Shown: piece by piece, positions 1 through 6,653 of the stretch
How positions within the stretch are numbered: the stretch's first letter is position 1
How the letters are laid out: every line of letters begins with the position of its first letter
The notes under the pieces: model-generated
Databases searched by the model: none
What the model saw: the letters and a program-made list of their open reading frames with translations, nothing else
Told to the model about the DNA's origin: nothing
Assembly (NCBI GenBank): GCA_029933495.1
Contig: JAOZOC010000182.1
Location: 1-6,701, forward strand
Reading direction: 5' to 3'
Source: Bacteroidales bacterium
GTDB taxonomy: Bacteria > Bacteroidota > Bacteroidia > Bacteroidales > JAADJA01
DNA: 6,701 nucleotides
Position numbers and translations under genes: made by a program

Positions 1-386
1 TAGAAAAGTCCGGCAGGCTTTGCTGCTGTTATGGTGATGTTCCTTTCTGTAACATCAAGCGAATATCCTTCATTCCCAAACCTCTCATCATCTGAAATTT
101 TGAAAATTATTGCATTTTTTTCATTCTCACCGGCATCATCATCCGATTCCAGGTCAAAACCTGTGGGTTTTTCTATCCAGTCTTCAAAAAATTCTGCAAC
201 ACTTTCAATATCCTCATTATCGGGATAAACAAGGGTTGTTTTATTTGTAAGGAAGAAATTTCTTTCTCCTTTTATTAATTCAACCGGTTTCGGGATTATG
301 TCAATATCCCTTTTTTCAACGGTTTTCTGTGTGCACGCACCAAGCATTGCACTGAAGATAATTACAATTGATAACAGCTTTTTCAT
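1..386 (-). CDS. Beta-N-acetylhexosaminidase (GH20), N-terminal part of a lipoprotein; truncated by window edge
   Basis: The reverse strand from the ATG at 386-384 stays open to base 1, giving 128 residues. It begins MKKLLSIVIIFSAMLGAC, a lipoprotein signal with the lipobox L-G-A-C and Cys18 as the lipidation site, so the protein is predicted to be membrane-anchored and exported. The next stretch reads DIDIIPKPVELIKGE and then F-L-T-N-K-T-T-L-V-Y, the opening of the GH20 N-terminal (GH20b) domain. Near the edge comes NEGYSLDVTERNITITAA followed by PAGLF, the usual end of that domain just before the TIM barrel. GH20 enzymes release terminal GlcNAc or GalNAc from glycans. The catalytic Asp-Glu pair lies outside the window, so activity cannot be judged here. 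An acidic run (ESDDDAGENE) near residues 83-92 looks like a surface loop. Family assignment rests on motif recognition. The gene has the same orientation as the beta-galactosidase at 2552-6349 but is separated from it by two plus-strand genes. Confidence 0.85.
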   Translation of the reverse strand, partial: MKKLLSIVIIFSAMLGACTQKTVEKRDIDIIPKPVELIKGERNFFLTNKTTLVYPDNEDIESVAEFFEDWIEKPTGFDLESDDDAGENEKNAIIFKISDDERFGNEGYSLDVTERNITITAAKPAGLF

Positions 387-431
387 TTTGTGTTTGTTTT
401 GTTTTAATATATTTCCGGTAATTCCAACTAA

Positions 432-455
432 ATATATTTTTTGAAAAAAATATAT
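432..455. repeat. Perfect 11-bp A/T inverted repeat, 2-nt loop
   Basis: Positions 432-442 (atatatttttt) are the exact reverse complement of 445-455 (aaaaaatatat), with GA between them. The palindrome lies 46 bp upstream of the GH20 start codon and, if the promoter candidate at 484-491 is right, inside that gene's leader RNA. Only A-U pairs would form, so the hairpin would be weak. It could also be a protein-binding palindrome or simply chance in very AT-rich DNA. Confidence 0.5.
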
Positions 456-483
456 CGCAAAAAAAGAACTAATGTTGGGTTTG

Positions 484-516
484 CAAATATATATCAATTC
501 TAACAGATTCTCCAAT
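484..516 (-). promoter_or_regulatory. Candidate Bacteroidota-type promoter for the GH20 gene
   Basis: Read on the minus strand, 491-484 is TATATTTG, an exact match to the Bacteroidota -7 consensus TAnnTTTG. An ATTG (516-513), partly matching the -33 TTTG element, lies 21 bases upstream, which is close to the expected spacing. Transcription would begin roughly 5-10 bases downstream, leaving a leader of about 90 nt before the start codon at 386. The match is to a short degenerate motif in AT-rich DNA, so chance occurrence is possible. Confidence 0.45.
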
Positions 517-643
517 ATATATAAGATATGGTGTACCACAAATATCCATATTTTAAGCTTGATCTAATTATTGTTGTATGTGGATTGAATTTAAATTGTC
601 ATCAATTTTTATAAAAATGATACGGTTTTCGCATAAATATTCT

Positions 644-651
644 TACTTTTG
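644..651 (+). promoter_or_regulatory. Candidate -7 element for the barrel-rhuM transcript
   Basis: TACTTTTG at 644-651 matches the Bacteroidota -7 consensus TAnnTTTG exactly. It lies 52 bases before the ATG at 704, which would give a leader of roughly 45 nt. No clean TTTG -33 element is seen at the expected distance; the T-run at 626-629 is too close. The rhuM gene downstream shows no promoter of its own in the 26-bp gap, so this element may serve both genes. Confidence 0.45.
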
Positions 652-703
652 AAGGCAAATATCCAAACCTGGATTATAAATCTAAAAAGTAAAGTTTACA
701 CTT

Positions 704-1426
704 ATGAAACGAAAACAAGCATCTCTGATATTGATTTTTACTTTTATTACGACAATCGCAATACAGGCACAAAAAACTCACCTTGATTTTGGTTTATTGG
801 CAATTCCTTCTTTTTCAACAATAAATACAGAAGGGCACTCTGTCGGATTTAAATACATATACCCTTTTAATTTTGGTGTTTCGGTGGAATACAAACTAAA
901 GAAAGTTTTGTTTTCATCAGGAATAATACATTTTACACAAGGGGCGAAATTTGAAGTCGAGATTACTTCTCCCGACCACCCAGAAGGAGGACTTGGAACT
1001 TTTGATGTTTACTGGAGAGCAAAAGGTGTAATGCTTCCTCTAAATGCAGATTACATATTTAGTGTAAAAAAAACCGGTTTTTTTTGCGGGGCTGGCATTT
1101 GGGTTGGATACATCTATTCACAACAACAGGAGAACACTTCAATTCCTGATGATTACCAGCCTGACACAACTGTAATTTCAACACAGCCGTTAACAAGATT
1201 TACAGATGTTGACATAGTTGATGATTTTTATTGGGGTGTAAATGTTGGTATAGGTCTTAAGCATTATTTTACTAAAAAATTCAGTTTAAAAGTAAGACCC
1301 AATTTTCTTTTTCAGCTACGCAAAGAATTACCTTCTGATACTAATGCCTGGACAAACAGATTAATGACTTTTTCAATTGACATTGGATTTTATTACAGTA
1401 TTGGAAAAGGTATAAAGGATAATTAA
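704..1426 (+). CDS. Exported outer-membrane beta-barrel protein (PorT/OmpA-barrel-like), function unknown
   Basis: A 240-residue protein. Residues 1-22 are a typical Sec signal peptide (Lys/Arg start, then LILIFTFITTIAIQA), with likely cleavage just after A22 in the I-Q-A-Q-K context. The mature part alternates hydrophobic and polar residues in short strands separated by turns, for example HLDFGLLAIP, NFGVSVEYKL, VLFSSGIIHFT, GFFCGAGIWVGYIYS, FYWGVNVGIGLKHYF and the final FSIDIGFYYSIG. This fits an eight- to ten-stranded outer-membrane barrel of the type common in Bacteroidota. A longer polar loop near residues 144-170 is probably extracellular. No enzymatic motif is visible and I cannot name a specific orthologue. 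The start is supported by the signal peptide; no Shine-Dalgarno sequence is present, as is usual in the phylum. rhuM follows after 26 bp in the same direction, so co-transcription is likely. The role (porin-like, adhesin or structural) cannot be read from the sequence. Confidence 0.75.
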   Translation: MKRKQASLILIFTFITTIAIQAQKTHLDFGLLAIPSFSTINTEGHSVGFKYIYPFNFGVSVEYKLKKVLFSSGIIHFTQGAKFEVEITSPDHPEGGLGTFDVYWRAKGVMLPLNADYIFSVKKTGFFCGAGIWVGYIYSQQQENTSIPDDYQPDTTVISTQPLTRFTDVDIVDDFYWGVNVGIGLKHYFTKKFSLKVRPNFLFQLRKELPSDTNAWTNRLMTFSIDIGFYYSIGKGIKDN

Positions 1427-1452
1427 CGCAATATAAATTGATAGCAAATATA

Positions 1453-2436
1453 ATGAAAAATAACCAACTCATAATATATCAGACCGAAGACGGCAAAGTA
1501 AAAATAGAAACCCATTTTGAAAATGAGACTGTTTGGCTTAATATAGACCAAATAGCTGAGCTTTTTCAAAAATCTCGTTCTACAATTAATGAGCATATTT
1601 TAAATATTTATAAGGAGCAAGAGTTAGAAAAAGAGGCTTCTATGAGAAAAATCGGAATTTCCGATTTTTCTACCAAACCGACTAATTATTATAATCTCGA
1701 TGTAATCATATCTGTCGGGTACAGAGTGAAATCACACAGGGGTGTGCATTTCAGAAAATGGGCTACCGCACTAATCAAAGAGTACCTGATTAAAGGCTTT
1801 GCAATGAACGATGAATTGTTAAAAGAGGCAGGAGGCGGAAACTATTTTGATGAGCTACTGGCTCGTATCCGTGATATTCGTTCATCGGAAAAAGTGTTTT
1901 GGCGTAAGGTTTTGGATATTTATGCCACAAGTATAGACTATGACCCAAATACAGAGCAATCTATAATGTTTTTCAAAACAGTACAAAATAAAATGCATTG
2001 GGCAAGTCACGGAGAAACTGCTGCAGAAACCATTTATAGAAGGGTTGATTCATCAAAAGAAAATATAGGGCTTACCAACTTCAAAGGTGAGATACCAACT
2101 AAGAAAGAGGTTGAAATTGCAAAAAACTATCTTACAGAAGAAGAACTGAACATATTGAACAGAATGGTAACTGCATTCCTGGAAATCGCTGAAATACAGG
2201 CCTTAGACCAGACGCCAATGTATATGGCAGATTGGATTAAGCAATTAGACTCCTTCCTGAAGATGACGAATAAAGATATTTTGAAACATTCTGGAACAAT
2301 CAGCTATCAAAAAGCAATTGAAAAAGCGCATACTGAGTACGAAATTTATAAAAAGAAAATAAGGAATAGAATCACACAGGTTGAAAAAGACTTTATTAAG
2401 CAAATTGAGGATAAAGCAAAGAGTTTGAAAAAATAG
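1453..2436 (+). CDS. rhuM: RhuM-family protein (Virulence_RhuM), DNA-binding-like N-terminus
   Basis: From the ATG at 1453 the protein has 327 residues, the usual family length. RhuM hallmarks appear in order: YQTEDGKVKIE (9-19); VWLNIDQIAELFQKSRSTIN (27-46), which resembles a helix-turn-helix; MRKIGISDFS then KPTNYYNLDVIISVGYRVKS (64-94); RKWATALIKEYLIKGF (101-116); FDELLARIRDIRSSEK (132-147); DIYATSIDYDP (155-165); FFKTVQNKMHWASHGETAAE (173-192); KNYLTEEELNILNRMVTAFLE (224-244); and PMYMADWIKQLDSFL (255-269). The tail (about 286-327) is a charged helix ending in a Lys-rich segment. The family is named after a gene in Salmonella pathogenicity island 3; to my knowledge its biochemical activity is not settled, and members are scattered and often in accessory DNA. 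An in-frame TTG at 1438 would add five residues, but the family N-terminus fits the ATG. No signal peptide is present, so it is cytoplasmic. The gene appears intact. Confidence 0.9.
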   Translation: MKNNQLIIYQTEDGKVKIETHFENETVWLNIDQIAELFQKSRSTINEHILNIYKEQELEKEASMRKIGISDFSTKPTNYYNLDVIISVGYRVKSHRGVHFRKWATALIKEYLIKGFAMNDELLKEAGGGNYFDELLARIRDIRSSEKVFWRKVLDIYATSIDYDPNTEQSIMFFKTVQNKMHWASHGETAAETIYRRVDSSKENIGLTNFKGEIPTKKEVEIAKNYLTEEELNILNRMVTAFLEIAEIQALDQTPMYMADWIKQLDSFLKMTNKDILKHSGTISYQKAIEKAHTEYEIYKKKIRNRITQVEKDFIKQIEDKAKSLKK

Positions 2437-2551
2437 AACAACGTATCTGAACTGTCCGGGATTTTAACAGAGAAACTGCGGCAAGGCCAATCCCGAACAG
2501 AATAACCTCAATATCTTATTTTTTCAAGAATCAGAAATCCGAATCAACCTG
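2437..2551. other. Convergent intergenic region between rhuM and the beta-galactosidase
   Basis: This 115-bp gap lies between two stop codons on opposite strands and must contain the 3' ends of both transcripts. It holds the inverted repeat at 2452-2500 and a T-run at 2519-2525 on the plus strand. I see no small gene here. Confidence 0.6.
2452..2500 (-). terminator. Long-loop inverted repeat, possible terminator or 3' stem of the beta-galactosidase mRNA
   Basis: CTGTCCGGGATT at 2452-2463 pairs with AATCCCGAACAG at 2489-2500, giving 12 positions around a 25-base loop. In plus-strand RNA one position is a C-A mismatch. In minus-strand RNA the same position becomes a G-U wobble, so the stem is continuous. 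It lies 51 nt past the beta-galactosidase stop codon on that strand. This favours a role in the beta-galactosidase transcript. No U-run directly follows the stem on either strand, so it is not a textbook intrinsic terminator. Confidence 0.4.
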
Positions 2552-5500
2552 TTACCTGAACCTTTTTCTGCTCAGCTCAATAATATTTCTTTCATTCCCG
2601 CGTAGCGGCCTGATGGTGTATGTGTATTTATATTCACCATATTTCAGGGTGTATTGCGGATAGGCTCTTGCTCCCCAGCTATTGTCGCCTCCGACTCCCG
2701 TCTGGGCATAGTCAACCGTAAGTGTGACGAAATCTTTTGGTTTCAAATCGTTCGTATGCCTTTGTGCCTTTTTTATTCCGGGGTCAAAATCCTCAATAGT
2801 AAAGTTCAGTGCTGAAAATCCGATTAACGAATCGGCAGTTATCATCATCCCTTTTCCCTCATCATCCGTGAGAGTCAGCCAGCTTACATCCGTTTTGTAA
2901 CCGTTTTCCTGCGGACGCAAATACGGGAAATACTGGTCTGCCGTTGTGCTTGTGTATAATCCTTCGGGTGAACCGTATTTTCTGTCCCAGTAATTCTCTC
3001 CCGGGCCGCGGCCAAACCACGTGAGGTTTGAATACCGGCCGGGAACTTCCATAACCATCCCAAACCTTGGTAATTCCGGAATGGTCGGCTCTTTTTCAAT
3101 TAATTTCCCATTGAAATGTCCTGTCATATCAGGTATTGTTTTCCCTGTCTGTCTATCGAAAGAGTAATAGACAAGCAGGTCTTTTTTATCTGCTTTCCCC
3201 GATTTAATTTCATCATCTGTCAATGCTTTTGTCCAGATTTTAAAATCATCCATTGTTCCGAGAAAGAATCTGTCTTGCGGGTCGTAACCGCCGGCATAAC
3301 TCACTCCCTCAATATTTAAAGGCACCACAGTGCCGAATTCTTTCGATTCTTCAAGCTTTCCGTCAATATAAAGCTTAAGTGACTTCGCTTTCGAGTCAAA
3401 TACAAGAGAAAGGTCGTAATTTTTTCCTGTTTCAAAATTATAGTCGAAGTACTGATAATCGCTTTCATCCTGGAAAAAGCACAGCGTTCCGCTTCTGAAT
3501 TCAAGATGAAGCCTTCCGGGAGCCCACAGTTTATTTATCCAAAGTCCGTTTTTGCGGGTGAACTCTTCCGGCGTGAATTTTACCTGTAATGTAAATGCCT
3601 CAAGTTCCTTATCCCCCAAAGACGGGATTTCGACAAATACAGGCTCCTCCTTTGCAAATTTCATCATCTTGCCTTTATCCGAAGGTGAATCAATAAGATA
3701 TTTTCCTGTTCGCGGCTTTGGCTTTTCAGGGATAAGATGTTCGGTAACCTCAATATCTCCGTTTCCAAAAACCCTGTATGTTGTCTCTGTCATTGCTCTT
3801 GTATTGGGATACTTACGTTGTACAATAACCTTAACCTCACCATTATCAATCTGTTGAACTGAGAATTTTTCAACATCTTTTGAGTGTGATGCATCCTTCC
3901 AGACTTTGCAGCGGGTTGGCATTCCGTTACCGAAATCGTTGTCTGTGGGAGCACGCCAGAAATTTGTTTTGGGGCCTTTTTTCAGTAACTCATTATCGTA
4001 ATATCTGAAAGAAGATATTTTGCCAAGCTGCCTGTCGAAAGTAACCCGGAAAGTACGTGCAATAATATCAACTGTTGCTTCATTTTCTGCTATTTTCAAA
4101 GACTGGAAATTATCCGTAAGGAAATGTTCTGTTTTCCTGACGGACGGAAGATGAAACTGCTCGGAAGCAACCTCAAACCCGGCAGGAATCAATTCCGTCT
4201 CCTTGTTTGTTTTGTAGCTGATATTCAGAAAATAGTTCACACCCTCTTTAACCCTTAGGTTCGGATAAAAAGGGAATCTGAAATTCAGCGTGTCGTGGGG
4301 TTTTACTCCCGGTGAGCTTATATTTCCGCTGAAGAGTGTTGTGGTATCAGCTTTTAGTTCATAGAAGAGGTCAACATCCATCAAAGGAATGAAATCATGC
4401 AGATTTACGATTTGTATTCTTCCCGACGAAGGGTCAAGTAAATTTGTTCTTATGTACTGATATGATTTTTTTATTTCGGTCATCGCCGGATGAGGAGTGC
4501 GGTCGGGCGATACAATTCCGTTAAGACAGAAGTTTCCGTCACTTGGAACCGTGTCAGGCCCAAAATCACCGCCATAAGCGAAATACTCAACACCATTTTT
4601 GTCTTTTTTTAGCAATCCCTGGTCAACCCAGTCCCAGATGGAGCCACCCTGAAGCTGGTCATACTGTTCAATCACGTCCCAGTAATCCTTAAAATTACCG
4701 TTACTGTTCCCCATTGCGTGAGAATATTCGCACATTATCAACGGTTTCTCCTGCGGTTTTGAAGCGTATCTTTTCAGATAATTTACCGAAGGATACATCG
4801 GGCAATAAATATCGGTATTCGGGCCAAACCCTGCTCTTTCATAATGCACAGGTCTTGAAGCGTCGCGCTGATGAATCCATTTACGGCACTTTGTGAAGTT
4901 CACCCCGTCGCCTGCCTCATTTCCCATTGACCAGATTACTACTGAAGGATGATTTTTATCCCTTTCAATCATACGCCTGACTCTGTCGAGATGGGCATCA
5001 CCCCATTCGGGATTTTTTGCAAGACTTCTCTTGCCGTAGCCCATTCCATGCGATTCAATATTTGCTTCATCAATGACATATATTCCGTACTTATCGCACA
5101 GTTCATACCAGTAAGGATCATTTGGATAGTGACTTGTCCTGACGGTATTAATATTGTTTTGTTTCATCAGGATGATATCTTTCAGCATCAGTTCTTTTGA
5201 GACAACGTGGCCCGTAACGGGGTCGTGTTCATGACGGTCAACTCCTTTGAAAAGAACTGCAACACCGTTGATTAACAGTTGTCCGTTTTTAATTTCCGAA
5301 GTTCTGAACCCGATTTTGTGCCTGACGGTCTCAATAACTTCTCCTTTTTCCGGCTGTATGGAAATAAGCAGTGAGTAAAGGTTGGGTGTCTCGGCAGTCC
5401 AGGGTTTAACATCGTTGATAATACTTTCAAATTGAATATTTCCGGTTCCCGATTTTGAAAATATTACAGGCTTTGTATCCTGATAAACAGAATTGCCTGA

Positions 5501-6349
5501 ATAGTCCAGTAAGTCAACAATTATATTATTCTTAACAGCGGATTGTTGCACATCTTTTAGTTGTATATCAAGTTTTAAATCTCCGTCTGTGTAATTATTT
5601 GTAAGTCCGGTATGAGCAAAAAAGTCCTGAATGTAAGTTTTTGGAGTGGAATACAAAAAGACATCCCTTTCGATTCCGCTTATCCGCCAGAAATCCTGAC
5701 ACTCAAGGTATGTGCCGTCAGACCAGCGAAAGACCTGCAAGGCAACATAGTTTTCTCCTTTTTTCAGATATTTGGTGATATCCCATTCCGCCGGGGTTTT
5801 GCTCCCCTGACTGTACCCCACTTTCTTGCCGTTAACCCAAATGTAGAAAGCTGATTTTACAGCACCAAAGTGAATAAAAACCTCTCTGCCGTCCCATTCG
5901 CCGGGAATGGTGAAAGTCCTTCTGTATGAGCCAACCGGATTGTAATCGTGAGGTACGTGTGGCGGATTTGGATGCCGTGTGAATTCATAGGGTTGGTTCA
6001 CATATATCGGGATACCGTAGCCTTCCAGTTCCCAGTTTGACGGAACAGGAATGTCATCCCAGTTGTTGACATCATATTCCGGTTTGTAGAAATCAACCGG
6101 CCTGTCTGCCGGATTTCTGACCCAGTTAAACTTCCAGGTTCCGTTTAATGAAAGGTAAAACGGCGATTCCTCATTCGACTGCGAAAGGGCCGCCTGAGGA
6201 TTTGCAAACGGAACAAAAAATGTGTGTGGCTTAACTTTATTTTGTCCAACCATATGTGGGTTTTCAAGGTCTTTTGATGGGAATTCAGCCTGAGAATAGG
6301 TAATTACGGAAAAACAGGTTATCAGCCCTGCAAGGAAAAGTTTTTTCAT
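2552..6349 (-). CDS. Exported GH2 beta-galactosidase (LacZ type) with an inserted LamG/concanavalin-like domain
   Basis: A 1265-residue enzyme expected to hydrolyse terminal beta-galactosides in the periplasm (EC 3.2.1.23 by family). Residues 1-21 are a signal peptide, probably cleaved in S-Q-A/E. Domains: jelly-roll sugar-binding domain about 62-235, Ig-like domain about 240-348, TIM barrel about 350-635, second Ig-like linker about 640-735, and the C-terminal Bgal-small-N sandwich about 755-875 resuming at about 1092-1250. Active-site residues align with E. coli LacZ: acid/base E478 (WSMGNEAG), nucleophile E541 (MCEYSHAMGN), Mg ligands E432 and H434 (ANIESHGM), N118, D219 (DFWRISGI), W574 (WDWVDQG), F596 (YGGDFG), N610 (FCLNG) and W1225 (GGDNSWG). 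E. coli LacZ has about 1023 residues; the excess is mostly a LamG-like insertion at about 880-1090. The gene converges on rhuM. Its start is set by the signal peptide; Cys12 has Thr before it, so it is not a lipobox. True substrate could be another beta-galactoside polymer rather than lactose. Confidence 0.95.
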   Translation of the reverse strand: MKKLFLAGLITCFSVITYSQAEFPSKDLENPHMVGQNKVKPHTFFVPFANPQAALSQSNEESPFYLSLNGTWKFNWVRNPADRPVDFYKPEYDVNNWDDIPVPSNWELEGYGIPIYVNQPYEFTRHPNPPHVPHDYNPVGSYRRTFTIPGEWDGREVFIHFGAVKSAFYIWVNGKKVGYSQGSKTPAEWDITKYLKKGENYVALQVFRWSDGTYLECQDFWRISGIERDVFLYSTPKTYIQDFFAHTGLTNNYTDGDLKLDIQLKDVQQSAVKNNIIVDLLDYSGNSVYQDTKPVIFSKSGTGNIQFESIINDVKPWTAETPNLYSLLISIQPEKGEVIETVRHKIGFRTSEIKNGQLLINGVAVLFKGVDRHEHDPVTGHVVSKELMLKDIILMKQNNINTVRTSHYPNDPYWYELCDKYGIYVIDEANIESHGMGYGKRSLAKNPEWGDAHLDRVRRMIERDKNHPSVVIWSMGNEAGDGVNFTKCRKWIHQRDASRPVHYERAGFGPNTDIYCPMYPSVNYLKRYASKPQEKPLIMCEYSHAMGNSNGNFKDYWDVIEQYDQLQGGSIWDWVDQGLLKKDKNGVEYFAYGGDFGPDTVPSDGNFCLNGIVSPDRTPHPAMTEIKKSYQYIRTNLLDPSSGRIQIVNLHDFIPLMDVDLFYELKADTTTLFSGNISSPGVKPHDTLNFRFPFYPNLRVKEGVNYFLNISYKTNKETELIPAGFEVASEQFHLPSVRKTEHFLTDNFQSLKIAENEATVDIIARTFRVTFDRQLGKISSFRYYDNELLKKGPKTNFWRAPTDNDFGNGMPTRCKVWKDASHSKDVEKFSVQQIDNGEVKVIVQRKYPNTRAMTETTYRVFGNGDIEVTEHLIPEKPKPRTGKYLIDSPSDKGKMMKFAKEEPVFVEIPSLGDKELEAFTLQVKFTPEEFTRKNGLWINKLWAPGRLHLEFRSGTLCFFQDESDYQYFDYNFETGKNYDLSLVFDSKAKSLKLYIDGKLEESKEFGTVVPLNIEGVSYAGGYDPQDRFFLGTMDDFKIWTKALTDDEIKSGKADKKDLLVYYSFDRQTGKTIPDMTGHFNGKLIEKEPTIPELPRFGMVMEVPGRYSNLTWFGRGPGENYWDRKYGSPEGLYTSTTADQYFPYLRPQENGYKTDVSWLTLTDDEGKGMMITADSLIGFSALNFTIEDFDPGIKKAQRHTNDLKPKDFVTLTVDYAQTGVGGDNSWGARAYPQYTLKYGEYKYTYTIRPLRGNERNIIELSRKRFR
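3080..3710 (-). other. LamG/concanavalin-like lectin domain inserted in the beta-galactosidase
   Basis: This segment encodes about residues 880-1090 of the beta-galactosidase. It carries LamG signatures: KMMKFAKEEPVFVEIP (894-909), FTLQVKFTPEEF (919-930), LHLEFRSGTLCFF (947-959), the strand NYDLSLVFDSKAKSLKLYIDGK (from 977, family pattern W/Y-x-L-x-L-V-x-D then L-x-L-Y-I-D-G-K), and FFLGTMDDFKIWTKALTDDEI (from 1028), the classic LamG end motif. A trailing LLVYYSFDRQTGKTIPDMTG (1058-1077) resembles the start of a LamG repeat. The insertion point lies between EVTEHLIPEKP and PRFGMVMEVPGRYSNLTW, which are contiguous in ordinary LacZ proteins. Such domains usually bind glycans or calcium, so a substrate-targeting role is likely but inferred. 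Boundaries are approximate. Confidence 0.8.
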
Positions 6350-6399
6350 ACTTTTTTCTTTTTCAATTTGAGATTAAGAGCAATTTTAAAATGAATGGG

Positions 6400-6407
6400 T
6401 AAAAGTA
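6400..6407 (-). promoter_or_regulatory. Weak candidate -7 element for the beta-galactosidase gene
   Basis: Read on the minus strand, 6407-6400 is TACTTTTA, one base away from the TAnnTTTG consensus. It lies 50 bases upstream of the start codon. A TTTG at 6434-6431 could serve as the -33 element, but 23 bases separate the two, slightly long. It sits beside a run of 13 A (6432-6444) that raises the chance of a false match. No better candidate was found in the upstream region. Confidence 0.3.
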
Positions 6408-6497
6408 ATATTTTTAGATATTGTGGAAAGCAAAAAAAAAAAAATGGGGATTTGATATTATTCTGGAATTGGTACTTGGTGTTTTCCATTCAAATCC

Positions 6498-6555
6498 AAA
6501 ATTCAAAACACAAAGCTCAAAACAAATTCAAAATAGAAATGCTAAAATTCAAAAC
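6498..6555 (+). repeat. Direct repeats of AAAATTCAAAAC
   Basis: The 12-mer aaaattcaaaac occurs at 6498-6509 and again at 6544-6555, with a related partial copy (aaattcaaaat) at 6524-6534. The starts are 46 and roughly 20-26 bases apart, so the copies are not regularly spaced as in a CRISPR array. They overlap the left part of the inverted repeat listed separately. Confidence 0.5.
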
Positions 6556-6653
6556 GGGTTGAAAGGTTATACAAAACTGCTCTTTTGTTCCTGTTTTTAA
6601 CATTAAACATTTGAAAATTTGACATTGTTTTGGATTTTGAGTTTTATGCTTTG
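6511..6653. repeat. Imperfect inverted repeat of CAAA-rich intergenic sequence
   Basis: The left arm at 6511-6539 (starting caaagctcaaaac) pairs with the reverse complement of 6629-6653 (starting caaagcataaaac). Aligning them gives 21 identities over 25 bases of the right arm, with one 4-base gap in it. The spacer is about 90 bases. A second exact 10-base inverted match links 6492-6501 (aaatccaaaa) to 6628-6637 (ttttggattt). Such A-rich, CAAA-repeating blocks could form a large hairpin or be the remnant of a dispersed intergenic repeat. Part of the similarity may come from low sequence complexity. Confidence 0.45.

Larger units (their letters stand above)
387..703. other. Divergent intergenic region (317 bp), AT-rich
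   Basis: This gap lies between the GH20 gene on the minus strand and the barrel-protein gene on the plus strand. I find no credible coding frame and no tRNA-like structure. It should hold the promoters of both genes; a candidate for each is listed separately. It also contains a perfect A/T palindrome at 432-455. The base composition is markedly richer in A and T than in the flanking hydrolase genes. Confidence 0.7.

Noticed and set aside
31..228. Plus-strand open frame of 65 codons at the left edge
   Set aside because: It is antisense to the GH20 coding sequence, is Ser/Phe-rich in the way expected of a reverse frame, and matches no family I recognise.
1438..1452. TTG start for RhuM that would add five residues
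   Set aside because: The family N-terminus begins a few residues before the YQTEDGK motif, which fits the ATG at 1453. TTG starts are uncommon here and there is no ribosome-binding signal to favour it.
600..2551. Insertion sequence or integron boundaries around the barrel-rhuM pair
   Set aside because: The inverted repeat at 2452-2500 has no matching copy on the left side, and no transposase, integrase or target-site duplication was found.
2884..5854. Several short open frames on both strands inside the beta-galactosidase gene (for example 3552-3857, 4949-5200 and 5612-5854)
   Set aside because: All overlap a clearly coding GH2 frame with intact active-site motifs, and none shows a recognisable domain.
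6314..6349. Lipoprotein signal in the beta-galactosidase (Cys12)
   Set aside because: The residue before Cys12 is Thr (L-I-T-C), which does not fit the lipobox. An ordinary signal peptide cleaved near residue 21 fits better.
6432..6444. Run of 13 A as a terminator tract or mobile-element tail
   Set aside because: No stable GC-rich hairpin sits next to it on either strand, and homopolymer runs are common in such AT-rich DNA.
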